Below are positions 44,128 to 53,099 of a DNA stretch of 64,000 nt, in pieces. The notes below the pieces were generated by a model. That model did no database searches and was not told the DNA's origin. It was given only the letters and a program-made list of their open reading frames with translations. Position 1 is the stretch's first letter. Every line of letters starts with the position of its first letter. The translations under genes were made by a program, and so were the position numbers. Source of the stretch: Phenylobacterium immobile (ATCC 35973) (GTDB lineage Bacteria; Pseudomonadota; Alphaproteobacteria; Caulobacterales; Caulobacteraceae); assembly GCF_001375595.1 (NCBI RefSeq), contig NZ_CVJQ01000002.1:62001-126000 (forward strand), read 5' to 3'.

Positions 44128-44271
44128 ATGAACACCTTCCAGCAAACTCCTCCCGTTTTCGTCACCCTGCGGTCCGCCGCCGTCCAACAACACGGCCAAA
44201 AGCCGGCGCCACGCAGCACCCTACCCGCCGCACCACCACGCAGCTTCCAGCCCAGACCTGGTCATTCCTGA
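44128..44271 (+). CDS. possible 47-residue small protein
   Basis: Begins MNTFQQTPPVFVTLRSAAV and is Pro/Gln-rich; AAGGAGAGG lies 5-13 nt before the ATG, a strong Shine-Dalgarno. It sits between the transglutaminase gene and the DUF6134 gene, same strand. No family is known; the composition is not strongly coding-like, so it may be a leader. Confidence 0.35.
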   Translation: MNTFQQTPPVFVTLRSAAVQQHGQKPAPRSTLPAAPPRSFQPRPGHS

Positions 44272-44333
44272 ACGGGCGCATCCGGCTCTCCGTGACGACC
44301 GTAGCTCCTCTCAGCAGTGAGCGGAGTTCACCT

Positions 44334-44927
44334 ATGCATTTGCCATCCCGTCGCCTGATGCTTGCCGGCGGCCTATTCATGGCGGCTGGTCCCGCCCTGG
44401 CCGCGCCGCGCCGCCTCGCCTTTGCGGTCTTTCGCAACGGCGAACGGATCGGCGATCACGAACTCACCTTTGAAACCGCCGACCAGTCACTGGTCGTCCG
44501 GACGCTGGCCGCCATGCGCGTGAAGATCGGACCCGTCGTCGTATATCGCTATCGTCACGAAGCGGTTGAGCGACGCCTGGGCGCAGCGTTCGAGAGCCTC
44601 GCCACCAACACCAATTCCAACGGTAAGCACGAACGGGTCGAGGCCCAGCGCCAGGCTAGCCTGGTCGAGATTGTCACCGCAAAGGGCCAAGTCTCCGCCC
44701 CCGCGAGCGCCAACCCCCTCACTCATTGGAACGCCAAGGCCTTCCAGGGACCATTGTTCAACCCGCAGACTGGCAAACTCCTCAAGGTCTCCGTTTCGCG
44801 CAACGGTCGAATCTGGTCGGTCCGCGGCGAGGCCGAGATCGACGACACCTACGACGCAGCCGGTGATTGGGCTGGCCTCAAGGGCAAGCTGGAGGACAAC
44901 TCCAGCATCGAATACCGACGCATCTGA
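44334..44927 (+). CDS. DUF6134 family periplasmic protein
   Basis: A 197-residue protein with a Tat-like/Sec signal peptide (PSRRLMLAGGLFMAAGPALAA) and a beta-rich domain: AFAVFRNGERIGDHELTF, VVVYRYRHEAVERR, AKAFQGPLFNPQTGKLLKV. This matches DUF6134, related in shape to DUF3108 proteins. Function unknown. ATG 44334 has GGAG at 9 nt. It precedes the lipoprotein gene by 11 bp, probably one operon. Confidence 0.8.
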   Translation: MHLPSRRLMLAGGLFMAAGPALAAPRRLAFAVFRNGERIGDHELTFETADQSLVVRTLAAMRVKIGPVVVYRYRHEAVERRLGAAFESLATNTNSNGKHERVEAQRQASLVEIVTAKGQVSAPASANPLTHWNAKAFQGPLFNPQTGKLLKVSVSRNGRIWSVRGEAEIDDTYDAAGDWAGLKGKLEDNSSIEYRRI

Positions 44928-44938
44928 GGGAGAAGCGC

Positions 44939-45475
44939 ATGAGGCTTGGCCTGACATTCCTGCTCTTCGGCGCCTTGTCACTGACGGCCTGCTCGCAGCC
45001 CGCGCCCACTCAAGCGCCGGAGACCGCGCCCCCCACGCCAGCTCCAACAACGCCCAGGCCTCCGCCCCCGCCTCGGCCCACCGCCACGGTCGGCGGCGAT
45101 GGCTCATCTATCGAGCTCTCGGCCCTCACCGGCGCTGATATCCATGACAACAGGCTGGACGGCGAGCTCGCCTGCAGCTTCTCGACCCCGACCGCCTCGC
45201 CCCTTGTCATCGCCCGCGGTGATGTCGGCTCTCAGGACGCCGCCTTCGGCTTGATCAAGGTGGCCGGTTATGTCGAACGCATGGCCGCGCCTGGCGGCTT
45301 TGACGGCATGCTGCCCGGCGCGGTGTTCACTGGCCAGGGCAAGACCGTCACCGTCGCCCTGACCGGGCCGGCCACGGAAGGCGGCGAGTCACCGCCCCGG
45401 CCGGCAATCTTGACCTACGATCGCGCCGATGGCGCGAAGCGCATCTTCCCCGGTCTTTGGACCTGCGGGCCTTAG
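44939..45475 (+). CDS. hypothetical lipoprotein
   Basis: A 178-residue predicted lipoprotein (LFGALSLTAC lipobox), then a proline-rich stretch of ~40 residues and a C-terminal beta domain (SALTGADIHDNRLDGELACSF...). Two mature cysteines could form a disulfide. Downstream of the DUF6134 gene. Its stop overlaps the convergent dehydrogenase gene by 4 bp. No family recognised. Confidence 0.75.
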   Translation: MRLGLTFLLFGALSLTACSQPAPTQAPETAPPTPAPTTPRPPPPPRPTATVGGDGSSIELSALTGADIHDNRLDGELACSFSTPTASPLVIARGDVGSQDAAFGLIKVAGYVERMAAPGGFDGMLPGAVFTGQGKTVTVALTGPATEGGESPPRPAILTYDRADGAKRIFPGLWTCGP

Positions 45476-46539
45476 GCCGTTTTCGCCGCAGCGATGCGAC
45501 CGCGTGCGATTTCGTCGCTGATTTCGTTGGTGGGACGGCCCTCGATGGCCGAACCCCCCAGAATCTCGTCCAGGGTCCGGATCATACCCTCCACCTTGCG
45601 CTCGACCCAATCGGCGTCGTAAGCGCGCCCGGCCTCGACAGCCAGGATTTCGGCGGCCGCGTTTATGATGCCGCCGCCGTTGATCACATAGTCCGGCGCA
45701 TAGACGATCCCGCGCTCGAATACCGCCCGACCGACGTCCGGTCCCGCCAGCTGGTTATTCGCCCCACCGGCGATCACCTTGGCCCGCAGCCTCGGCAATG
45801 TCAGTGCGTTGACGGCGCCGCCCATCGCGCAGGGCGCGAAGACGTCTGCGTCAACGTCAAAAATGGCGTCGGGCGTCGCCACCCGCGCGCCGGTCCGGGC
45901 GGCCACCGCGGCGACCGCATCGCCGTGAACATCGCAGATCACCAGCTTCGCGCCCGCCGCATGCAGCTTATCGGCGAGATAGCCGCCGACCTGTCCAACA
46001 CCCTGGATCGCTACGGTGACGCCCGCCAGATCACGGTTCAGCGCACGCCGGACACAGAGGGCTATGCCTCGGAATACGCCTTCCGCCGTCACCGGGCTTG
46101 GATCGCCGGAGGCGCCCTGGTGGCCTTCCAGCCCGACGACGTAGCGAGTCTGCGTCCGCGCATGCGCTAGGTCGGTCGGTGAGACGCCCACATCCTCGGC
46201 CGTCCAGTAACGGCCGCCCACAGCTTCAACGGCCCGTCCGAACGCTTCGAACAGCGCCTTGGTCTTCTGGGTCCGCGAGTCCCCGATGATCACGGCCTTG
46301 CCGCCGCCCACCGGAATGTCGGCCATGGCGTTCTTGTATGACATCGCCCGGCTGAGTTTCAGCGCATCCTCCTGCGCCGCCTCGGCGCTGGGATAGGGCC
46401 ACATCCGGCAACCGCCGGCCGCCGGGCCGCGCGCCGTCGAGTGGACAGCGATGATCGTCCGAAGCCCACTGGCCGGATCGGAGAAGGCGTGGACACCTTC
46501 ATGGTCGTCGAAGGACGGGGAGTCGAACAGAGTGCTCAT
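45472..46539 (-). CDS. leucine dehydrogenase (Glu/Leu/Phe/Val dehydrogenase family)
   Basis: A 355-residue NAD-dependent amino-acid dehydrogenase that reversibly deaminates branched-chain amino acids. N-terminal domain: RGPAAGGCRMWPY, SYKNAMADIPVGGGKAVIIGD with the catalytic lysine. Nucleotide-binding domain: VTVAIQGVGQVGGYLADKL, followed by CAMGGAVN and GGANNQLAGPDVG. The short length and the motif DIPVGGGK fit leucine/valine dehydrogenase better than GDH. Confidence 0.93.
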   Translation of the reverse strand: MSTLFDSPSFDDHEGVHAFSDPASGLRTIIAVHSTARGPAAGGCRMWPYPSAEAAQEDALKLSRAMSYKNAMADIPVGGGKAVIIGDSRTQKTKALFEAFGRAVEAVGGRYWTAEDVGVSPTDLAHARTQTRYVVGLEGHQGASGDPSPVTAEGVFRGIALCVRRALNRDLAGVTVAIQGVGQVGGYLADKLHAAGAKLVICDVHGDAVAAVAARTGARVATPDAIFDVDADVFAPCAMGGAVNALTLPRLRAKVIAGGANNQLAGPDVGRAVFERGIVYAPDYVINGGGIINAAAEILAVEAGRAYDADWVERKVEGMIRTLDEILGGSAIEGRPTNEISDEIARGRIAAAKTA

Positions 46540-46570
46540 GGCGGGCCTCTACGCCGGGGCCGCCCCTCTG

Positions 46571-46936
46571 TCACCTGCGTAAGCTGCTGAACCCGAAGAG
46601 CAGCAGGCGCAGCGTCTCCGAGATCGCCAGGGCGGTGAGCAGGCCGCGCACGAGATCCTGTTGGATCGCCCCGAAGTCCGGCACCACGGTGATGTAGACC
46701 AGTCCCATCAGTGAGACGCAGCTTGTGAGCACGGTGACCCCCAGCCACCAAAGTCCGACCCCGCCCCGATCCGCCCGTCGGCCGCCGGATTTGCGCAGGG
46801 CCGAGCTCAGCCCCATCAACAAGAGGATGCTGCCGATCACCACAGCGGTCCGCCCGACGGCGGCGGGTTGGTCCAGCTGAAACGCATGCGTCCAGGCGCC
46901 GCCGGCGATGATCGCCATGCCTAAGAAAATGAACAC
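46571..46936 (-). CDS. small four-helix membrane protein
   Basis: About 121 residues with four hydrophobic segments (FIFLGMAIIAGGAWTHAF; TAVVIGSILLLMGLSSAL; LWWLGVTVLTSCVSLMGLVY; LLTALAISETLRLLLFG). GTG 46936 is preceded by a G-rich stretch; the frame extends to 47080 but that part overlaps the upstream hydrolase gene and is very basic. No family recognised. Confidence 0.6.
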   Translation of the reverse strand: MFIFLGMAIIAGGAWTHAFQLDQPAAVGRTAVVIGSILLLMGLSSALRKSGGRRADRGGVGLWWLGVTVLTSCVSLMGLVYITVVPDFGAIQQDLVRGLLTALAISETLRLLLFGFSSLRR

Positions 46937-46991
46937 TGCCCGCCCCCACGGATCGCCGAGATGACGAGATGACGGTGTTCCGCCAATGCCG

Positions 46992-47987
46992 TCAATGCGA
47001 CGTAACAGGCGCCCTGAATGGCGCTTCACCAACACCCGAGGGCAGCGGCGACGTCGGGTTGCGGATATAGGCGGCCACATCGGCCCAGACTCTCGGACCC
47101 TGGTGATCGCGCGTCAGCAGGTGCCACCCGTCGGGATAGTAGGCCGTCCGATCGCCAGGCCGCAGCCCGCGCATCGCCCGCCGCGCGGCGTGCTTGGGAA
47201 TGATCTCGTCGTGGGCGCCATAGAGGTAGAGCACCGGCGCCCTCGTCCGTCCCATCGCTTCGGACCCCTTTCCCATCAGCCGGACCAGGCCATAGAGGGT
47301 GTCGGATCGCGCGCCCCAGATCATGAGCTGATCCTGACTCATGGCGATCAGTTCGTCACGATTATCGGTGGGCGAGATTCGGTCGGTCACCCATTCCGGC
47401 GGCGCGTAAACCTTCGGCCCGGTGAACCGCGCCGCCAGCCACAGCAAAAGTCCGTTCGGCGGCGGCTGGGTCTCAAACCCCCAAACGGCGGGCGACAGCA
47501 GGACGATCCGGTCAGCCTCCGGCGGCCGATCAGAGGCCGCGGCATAGGCCGCCACGGCGCCCCCCATGCTCTCGCCCATCACCACCAGCACCGCCTTGGG
47601 ATAGGCCGCCCGCGCCAGGCTCGCCGCCGTCCGCAGGTCCTCAGCCATCAGGTCGCGGCCCGCCCAGATCCCGCGCTGCGGGCTGCGACCAAAGCCACGC
47701 TGATCGATCGCATAGGTGGCGATCCCCTGCTCCGCCCAATAGGGGGCGGCCAGGTGGAAGGCGTTGGCGTAGTCGTTCATCCCATGGAGGGCCACAATCA
47801 CCGCCCACGGCTCCTGCGCCGGCGCCCAGCGGGTTAATCCAAGGCGCGCGCTATCGAAACTGATCATCCGATCGCCATCGAACTTCGGCCCTGCGAACCC
47901 GGCCGGCGGCGCCAGCGGCGCTTGCGACACGATCGGCGTGCAGGCGCTCAGCGCCAGGGCCATCAGGAGGATCGCCCCCGCCCTCAT
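46992..47987 (-). CDS. alpha/beta hydrolase lipoprotein (monoacylglycerol lipase/lysophospholipase-like)
   Basis: A 331-residue predicted lipoprotein (LLMALALSAC lipobox). Hydrolase hallmarks: VALHGMNDYANAF oxyanion region, DQRGFGRSP, nucleophile elbow MGESMGGAV, and the acid/base residues in LYGAHDEIIPK and YPDGWHLLTRD. It resembles the serine aminopeptidase S33 group, which includes lysophospholipases. It follows the DUF3253 gene with a 4-bp overlap. Confidence 0.9.
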   Translation of the reverse strand: MRAGAILLMALALSACTPIVSQAPLAPPAGFAGPKFDGDRMISFDSARLGLTRWAPAQEPWAVIVALHGMNDYANAFHLAAPYWAEQGIATYAIDQRGFGRSPQRGIWAGRDLMAEDLRTAASLARAAYPKAVLVVMGESMGGAVAAYAAASDRPPEADRIVLLSPAVWGFETQPPPNGLLLWLAARFTGPKVYAPPEWVTDRISPTDNRDELIAMSQDQLMIWGARSDTLYGLVRLMGKGSEAMGRTRAPVLYLYGAHDEIIPKHAARRAMRGLRPGDRTAYYPDGWHLLTRDHQGPRVWADVAAYIRNPTSPLPSGVGEAPFRAPVTSH

Positions 47988-48235
47988 GCCGCGGGGTCAG
48001 GCGCCTTCAGCCGGTAGACACCCTTGAAATCCTCCGGATCGGCGGGCTTGCCGTGCCGGGAGATCACAAGCTTCCCCTGCCGCGCCAGCCCCTTGGCCAC
48101 GGCGCGCACATGGCCAAGCGTCCTGCGCCAGCTCTCCGGATCGACCGAGCGCGCCACCTGTTCGGGCGAGATCGACTTGCCAGGACCGGCCTGAGCCAGC
48201 AGATCGAAAATTGCCGTCTCTATCTCAACGCTCAC
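47984..48235 (-). CDS. DUF3253 family protein
   Basis: An 83-residue protein with a winged-helix-like pattern: AIFDLLAQAGPGKSISPEQVARSVDPESWRRTLGHVRAVAKGLARQGKLVISRHGK, typical of DUF3253, usually involved with small DNA- or nucleotide-related functions not yet defined. It overlaps the hydrolase gene by 4 bp and lies 12 bp from the nucleoside transporter gene; all three are co-directional. Confidence 0.9.
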   Translation of the reverse strand: MSVEIETAIFDLLAQAGPGKSISPEQVARSVDPESWRRTLGHVRAVAKGLARQGKLVISRHGKPADPEDFKGVYRLKAPDPAA

Positions 48236-48247
48236 AGCACCGGTTCC

Positions 48248-49537
48248 TCATTGGCCGCCGAACAGGGCCGCGGGCATCAATCCCACCACCGCGCCCGTCA
48301 GGCAGGTGGCCAGGAAGCCCGAGAGCATCGCCTTCCACACCATGCCCATGATCTCGCCCCGGCGTTCCGGGACCAGGACCGAATAGCCCGCGACATTGAT
48401 TCCCACCGAGGCGACATTGGCGAAGCCGCACAGGGCGTAGGTCATGATCACCCGGCTGCGGTCGTCAAAGCCGCTTTCGGGCAAGGCCGCCATGCGGATG
48501 AAAGCTGTGAACTCGGTCAGCACCAGCTTGACGCCCAGCAGCGACCCTGCCGTCGGCGCGTCAGCCCAAGAAACGCCCATCGCCCAGGCCAGTGGCGCAA
48601 AGAGCAGCCCCAGCGCGCGCTCCACTGAGGGGGGCGCGCCGTTGATGTCTGGGAACAGCCCGAGCGCCCCGTTCACCATGGCCACCAGCGAGACGAAGAC
48701 GATCAGCGTCGCGCCCACGTTCAGCACGATCTGCAGGCCGTCCGTCGTCCCCTTGATCAAGGCGTCCACTGAACTTTCGTAGGTCTTGCCGGCGCTGAGA
48801 TCGAGGTTTTCCGGCTTCTCAACGAGCGGATTGCGCGGAATTAGCACCCGCGCCAGCATCACGCCGGCCGGCGCCGAGATGATCGAGGCCGTCAGCACGT
48901 GGGCCGCCGCATTGGGCAGCACACCCGCCAGGATCGTCGCATAGGCCACCATCGTCGATCCGGAGACGCACGACATCCCCACCGCGATCAGCAGGAAGAG
49001 TTCCGAACGCGACAGACCCGGCAGATACGCCCGGATGAAGATCGGCCCTTCCACCTGGCCCATGAACACCGTCGTCGCTGTCGCCAGCGCCGGTGCGCCG
49101 CGAAGGCCCATCGTCCTCTCGAAGACAACCCCGAAAACCTGAGTGATCCATTTCAGGATGCGCCAGTGCCAAAGCAGCGCTGCAAGCGCGCAGACCACCA
49201 GGATCACCGGCAAGACCCGAAAGGCGAAGATGAAAAGTCCGCCAGCTTCAGTCACCGCATAGGGCTGAGCCGGCGTGCCGGCCAGGAATCCGAAGACGAA
49301 GGCGACGCCGGCCTGCGTGCTGGACGCCAGGCCCTCGACCACCACGCCTACGCCCGACAGGCCTGTCCGCAGCCAAGGCAATCCAAAGAGCGCGGCGACA
49401 AGCACCGCCTGCATCACCAGGGCGCCCAGCGCCATCTTCCACGGAAACCGGCTGCGGTTCTCCGACAGCAGCCAGCACAACGCCAGGATAGCGACAATGC
49501 CGATCAGGCTCTGCGCGTTCGTCAGGCTGAACATCAT
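48248..49537 (-). CDS. nupC: concentrative nucleoside transporter (NupC/CNT family)
   Basis: A 429-residue inner-membrane Na+ or H+ symporter for nucleosides. Family marks: GLRGAPALATATTVFMGQVEGPIFIRAYL (the FxGQxEAP-like motif), the SGSTMVAYATIL block, and SDITGK-region equivalent FTAFIRMA near the end; about ten hydrophobic segments. First gene of a transporter-DUF3253-hydrolase run. ATG 49537 or 49534 may start it. Confidence 0.92.
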   Translation of the reverse strand: MMFSLTNAQSLIGIVAILALCWLLSENRSRFPWKMALGALVMQAVLVAALFGLPWLRTGLSGVGVVVEGLASSTQAGVAFVFGFLAGTPAQPYAVTEAGGLFIFAFRVLPVILVVCALAALLWHWRILKWITQVFGVVFERTMGLRGAPALATATTVFMGQVEGPIFIRAYLPGLSRSELFLLIAVGMSCVSGSTMVAYATILAGVLPNAAAHVLTASIISAPAGVMLARVLIPRNPLVEKPENLDLSAGKTYESSVDALIKGTTDGLQIVLNVGATLIVFVSLVAMVNGALGLFPDINGAPPSVERALGLLFAPLAWAMGVSWADAPTAGSLLGVKLVLTEFTAFIRMAALPESGFDDRSRVIMTYALCGFANVASVGINVAGYSVLVPERRGEIMGMVWKAMLSGFLATCLTGAVVGLMPAALFGGQ

Positions 49538-49632
49538 CGAATCCCGGAAACCCCGCCTCGCCCACTCAAAGCCTGCGGGCGAGGTCGGCGCAAGACGGCG
49601 TTGCGACCGCCCTGCGCCAAATCGGCGCCCGA

Positions 49633-51702
49633 CTACTTGGCGGTCAGTTCCTTCACCAGCCCATCGACGCCGTAGACCTTCTGCAAGGCCTCGGTGGCTG
49701 CGCTGGAGGCCACCACCACTGTGCGGTTGATCGCCGGATCGTAGCCATAGTCGCCGCCCAGCGAATGGATGTTGCCATCGAACGCCGCGCCCAGGATCTC
49801 GCCCTGGGCGTTGACCACTGGCGAGCCGGAATTACCGCCGATGATGTCGTTGGTGGTGACAAAATTATAGACTGTGTCCGGGTTCAGCTTGTCCTTCGCC
49901 GCGATCCAGCGCGGCGCTAGCTGATAGGGCTCCGCGCCGGTCGCCCGCTCGTAGAGTCCGGCGAAGTTGGTGGTGGGCGCGATGTCCACGCCGCGATAGC
50001 TCCAGCCGTCGACCTTGCCGTAGGATAGACGCAGGGTGAAGGTCGCGTCCGGGTAGACCGCGTCGCCATAGGCCGCAAAACGCGCCCGGGCGATCCGCTC
50101 GGCGGCCCGGTCGGTCGGGCCGGAAACCTCCGCCTCCCAGGTCTTGCGGACCGTCCGCGCCGCGGCGTCGTTGGCCAGGACCAGCTGAATCAGCGGATCC
50201 TTCGACGCCTTCACAGTCGCTAGGTCAGCCTCCCACAACGCTTTGCGGGCCGCGACATCCGCCAGGGTCGTGCCAGCGATCAAACGCTCGGCCAGGCCCT
50301 CAGGGCTTTCTTTGCCCAGCAGACCCTTGGTCGCCGCATCGTCGGTCGTCAGATACTCGCGCGTCTTTGAGAGCCAGAACGCCAGGTACATCTGCTCAAG
50401 CGGCTTATCGATGGGCTGTTCGTCGAGCAGCTGCTTTCCCAGCAGCGCCAAGCGCGCGTCGGAGTATTCCGGCAGACGCTCGGCCGATGGCTTGGCGCGC
50501 TCCTCGGCGCCTCGCACGATCGCCCGGGCGAACTGATAAAGCTCTGAGGCCGAGCCTGCGCCCGCCTCCAGTTGGCGATAGCGAACATAATTGTCCGTCG
50601 CCGCCTTCTGCGCCGCGCCGATCTCGCGCCAGGGATGGCCCACGTCCGCTGCTAGCGTCGGGTTCGCCGTCACCTTGGCCTTCAGGTCGGCCTCTTCCTT
50701 ACGCTTCACATCCATGAAGGCCGCGTCGTTCAGGGCGAACTGTCGGCCGAAGAACACTTTGTAGCTGTTCTCGATTCCGAACAGCGGGTCGGTGGCGATG
50801 CGCTTCTGCTCGGCGCCTTCCTCCGAGAACCGGATCAGCCGCCCCCGCAGTTCAGAACGCTGCAGCTGGCCCACAGGGATCACCAGGTCGCGCTGGGTTT
50901 CCAGCTGCGCCACGGTCAGCGCCCGCTCCGTCGATCCCGGATTGCCCGACACGAAGGTGGGTTCGCCCACCTTCGGCCCGCGCGACACCCAGGTCAGATG
51001 CTTCGGCGTCCTGACCGGCTTGCCGCCCTCGTAGGCGCGCAGGAAGCCGATATCGAGATTGAAGCGTGGAAAGTTGAAGTTGTCCGGATCACCGCCGAAA
51101 AAGGCCGTCGCGAACTCCGGCGCGAACACGAGGCGCACGTCAGAGTACTTCCGGTAGCGATAGAGCTTGTACTGCCCGCCTCGGTAGAGCGTCACAACTT
51201 GGCAGCGATAGAGCTGGGTCTTGGCGCAGCTGGCGTCCTCTAATCCCGACATCGCGGCGTCTCGCGCGCCGATAAAGGCCTGTCCGGTCTTGCCCGCGGT
51301 CGCAGACCCGATCGTCTGCGTCACGTCGGTGATGGTCTCCAGCACTTCGGCCTGCATGCCCGGACACTTGCGCTCCTCTTCCCGCGTAGCCGTCAGGAAG
51401 CCGTCCTTCACGAAGTCCTTATCGGCCGTCGAGATCGCCTGAACGCAGTCCACCACGCAGTGATGGTTGGTGAAGATCAACCCGTCCTTCGACACGAACG
51501 ACGCCGAGCAACCGCTCGTCAGCCGCACGGAGGCGGCCTGCACCCGGTCCAGCCAGGCCTTGTCGACGTTCACGCCGTAGGCGGCGTTCACCTTGGCCGA
51601 GGGGAAGTTGTCATAGGTCCACATGCCTTCGTCCGCGCTCGCCGCGGAGGCGGCGAAGGCGACCAGGCCGGCGCTGAGCGCGCCGATGAGGGTTCGGATC
51701 AT
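49633..51702 (-). CDS. S46 family dipeptidyl-peptidase (DPP7/DPP11-like)
   Basis: A 689-residue serine peptidase with a signal peptide (ending ASAASA). The chymotrypsin-type residues are visible: His in LIFTNHHCVV and Ser in IIGGNSGSPVVN. The family removes dipeptides from the N-terminus of peptides in the periplasm. A Gly in AFDGNIH at the S1 site points to a DPP7-like preference for hydrophobic P1 rather than acidic DPP11 (inference by recall of Gly673 versus Arg673). Complete. Confidence 0.93.
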   Translation of the reverse strand: MIRTLIGALSAGLVAFAASAASADEGMWTYDNFPSAKVNAAYGVNVDKAWLDRVQAASVRLTSGCSASFVSKDGLIFTNHHCVVDCVQAISTADKDFVKDGFLTATREEERKCPGMQAEVLETITDVTQTIGSATAGKTGQAFIGARDAAMSGLEDASCAKTQLYRCQVVTLYRGGQYKLYRYRKYSDVRLVFAPEFATAFFGGDPDNFNFPRFNLDIGFLRAYEGGKPVRTPKHLTWVSRGPKVGEPTFVSGNPGSTERALTVAQLETQRDLVIPVGQLQRSELRGRLIRFSEEGAEQKRIATDPLFGIENSYKVFFGRQFALNDAAFMDVKRKEEADLKAKVTANPTLAADVGHPWREIGAAQKAATDNYVRYRQLEAGAGSASELYQFARAIVRGAEERAKPSAERLPEYSDARLALLGKQLLDEQPIDKPLEQMYLAFWLSKTREYLTTDDAATKGLLGKESPEGLAERLIAGTTLADVAARKALWEADLATVKASKDPLIQLVLANDAAARTVRKTWEAEVSGPTDRAAERIARARFAAYGDAVYPDATFTLRLSYGKVDGWSYRGVDIAPTTNFAGLYERATGAEPYQLAPRWIAAKDKLNPDTVYNFVTTNDIIGGNSGSPVVNAQGEILGAAFDGNIHSLGGDYGYDPAINRTVVVASSAATEALQKVYGVDGLVKELTAK

Positions 51703-51810
51703 ATTGGAGCGGTTCCTGAGCTTGCTTGCGCCGTCTCGGCGGCGCTCTTGGCCGCAAGGTGTAACGGGACGTAACGCAGCTGAGAAGCCTGCGCATGGCG
51801 ATACGCCTTT

Positions 51811-51825
51811 GTTCTTTATTTGTTC
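51811..51825 (+). promoter_or_regulatory. LexA (SOS) box, GTTC-N7-GTTC
   Basis: GTTCTTTATTTGTTC in the gap between the S46 peptidase gene and the toxin-like gene. It lies 43 bp before the toxin ATG, a normal operator distance; the peptidase start is 108 bp away. Confidence 0.68.
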
Positions 51826-51868
51826 TCATTTTTCTGCAACAATCTTCAGGTCAGTTTGGAGATGAAAC

Positions 51869-52508
51869 ATGCCCAGAGGCGATGGCCGTGTCGGCCGCCC
51901 CAGCGCACCCGTTAAGCGCCCCGCATACGCTCCTGAACAAGACTTCCTACGCCGACATCCAGGTGCGGTGGAGTCGCTGGTCCCGGTCTGGGGTTCAGCA
52001 CGAGAGGCCATCGCCGACGCCTACGACGGCGACATTATATGGCGCCGTCGGGAACGCCCTTCTTGCGGGCGCAGATTTGGCGCCGATCGGTTTGGCAGGA
52101 AAGGCGCTGAAGGCGGCGAAATTTTCACGTGAAGCAGTGGAGGCCTCGAGGCGAATGAACAAGGCGCGGGCTTACGAATGGAAGAAGGTTCGAGAGAGGC
52201 TCGGAAAGGCTGAATATCTAGAAAGAGGTCAGCACGGTCATCACTGGGCGATTCCGCAGAACCAGTGGGGCAAGGGCGTGCCTGACCGGATCAAGAACCA
52301 TCCTCTCAACATCAAGCCTATGCCAGACCCCGAGACACACTGGCGCATCGATCATCGCGTGGGAGATCTTCCGCGCTTCAAGCCCGCGATGCGCTATTGG
52401 CACGGGACACCCGCATGGGGAAAAGCTGCTCACGTCGACGCTGCTGGCCACGTGGTTTCACGAACGAAGCATCACTATGATCGGCAGACCCAAGGATCGA
52501 AAAAATGA
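51869..52508 (+). pseudogene. toxin-like gene with a pre-toxin and putative nuclease domain, frameshifted
   Basis: GGAG at 7 nt precedes ATG 51869. Frame 1 gives a pre-toxin-like helical region, VPVWGSAREAIADAYDGD; around 52035-52045 the coding continues in another frame as YGAVGNALLAGADLAPIGLAGKAL, then HGHHWAIPQNQWGKGVPDRIKN and a His/Trp-rich end. The total 640 bp is 3n+1, so one extra base (or a missing pair) is indicated; with that repaired the product is ~212 residues. The HHW block suggests an HNH/LHH-like nuclease (inference). It may be a true pseudogene, a sequencing error or a frameshift event. Confidence 0.7.
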
Positions 52509-53095
52509 ACACTGAAAGTTGGAACGGCCCATTCATTTTTCTGAATAACTTCGATGACAAGCGCGGAGATTTCACTTCCATTGAGTACGATGATGAGATC
52601 GGTGATTTCAACATGGTCTACGGGAAGAGCGCTGCTAAAAATCCGAATATCGGCGGCGAACTGTACGATATGTCGGGCGGCCGCTGGCGCATCATCTCCC
52701 TGGAGAAGATCAAGGAGCACCCACACAAATGGTGGGATATCATCGGTCGGTCGATTGACCGCGACACCGGCGGCCTTTGGACCGCGAGGTACAATCTAGA
52801 ACCTCTTGCTCCGCTTGAACTGGACGAGGTGAAGACAAGGATCTTCCGGGCGCTGGATGCTGACCGTGACGTGTGGCGCGATGACGAACTTGTTGCGGGT
52901 GAAGCGGGAACGCCAATCTCGGAAGAAGTCGTCCTGGCCGAATTAAAGAAGCGGCTGGATGATGCGCACGATATGGCGGCGATTTTCCAGGTGCTCGATC
53001 AAGGCTATGACTTCGATGACGCGGTGGCCGATGGCCATGCCATGCCGATGAGCGAACTTCGGCGGCGTGAGAAGGAAGAGCGGCGTCGCCGTTAG
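52505..53095 (+). CDS. putative immunity protein of the toxin-like gene
   Basis: A 196-residue acidic protein (many Asp/Glu), AT-richer than the neighbourhood, starting at a 4-bp ATGA overlap with the toxin-like gene. Blocks: FIFLNNFDDKRGDFTSIEYDDEIGDFN, GGRWRIISLEKIKEHPHKWWDIIG. Small acidic partners directly after toxins are the usual arrangement for immunity. No family recognised; the intact frame means it is kept even though the toxin frame is broken. Confidence 0.65.
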   Translation: MNTESWNGPFIFLNNFDDKRGDFTSIEYDDEIGDFNMVYGKSAAKNPNIGGELYDMSGGRWRIISLEKIKEHPHKWWDIIGRSIDRDTGGLWTARYNLEPLAPLELDEVKTRIFRALDADRDVWRDDELVAGEAGTPISEEVVLAELKKRLDDAHDMAAIFQVLDQGYDFDDAVADGHAMPMSELRRREKEERRRR

Positions 53096-53099
53096 ACAC

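Noticed and set aside
49556..49584. 8-bp inverted repeat after the S46 peptidase gene
   Set aside because: The arms are perfect but the loop is 13 nt and no T-run is present; not called as a terminator.
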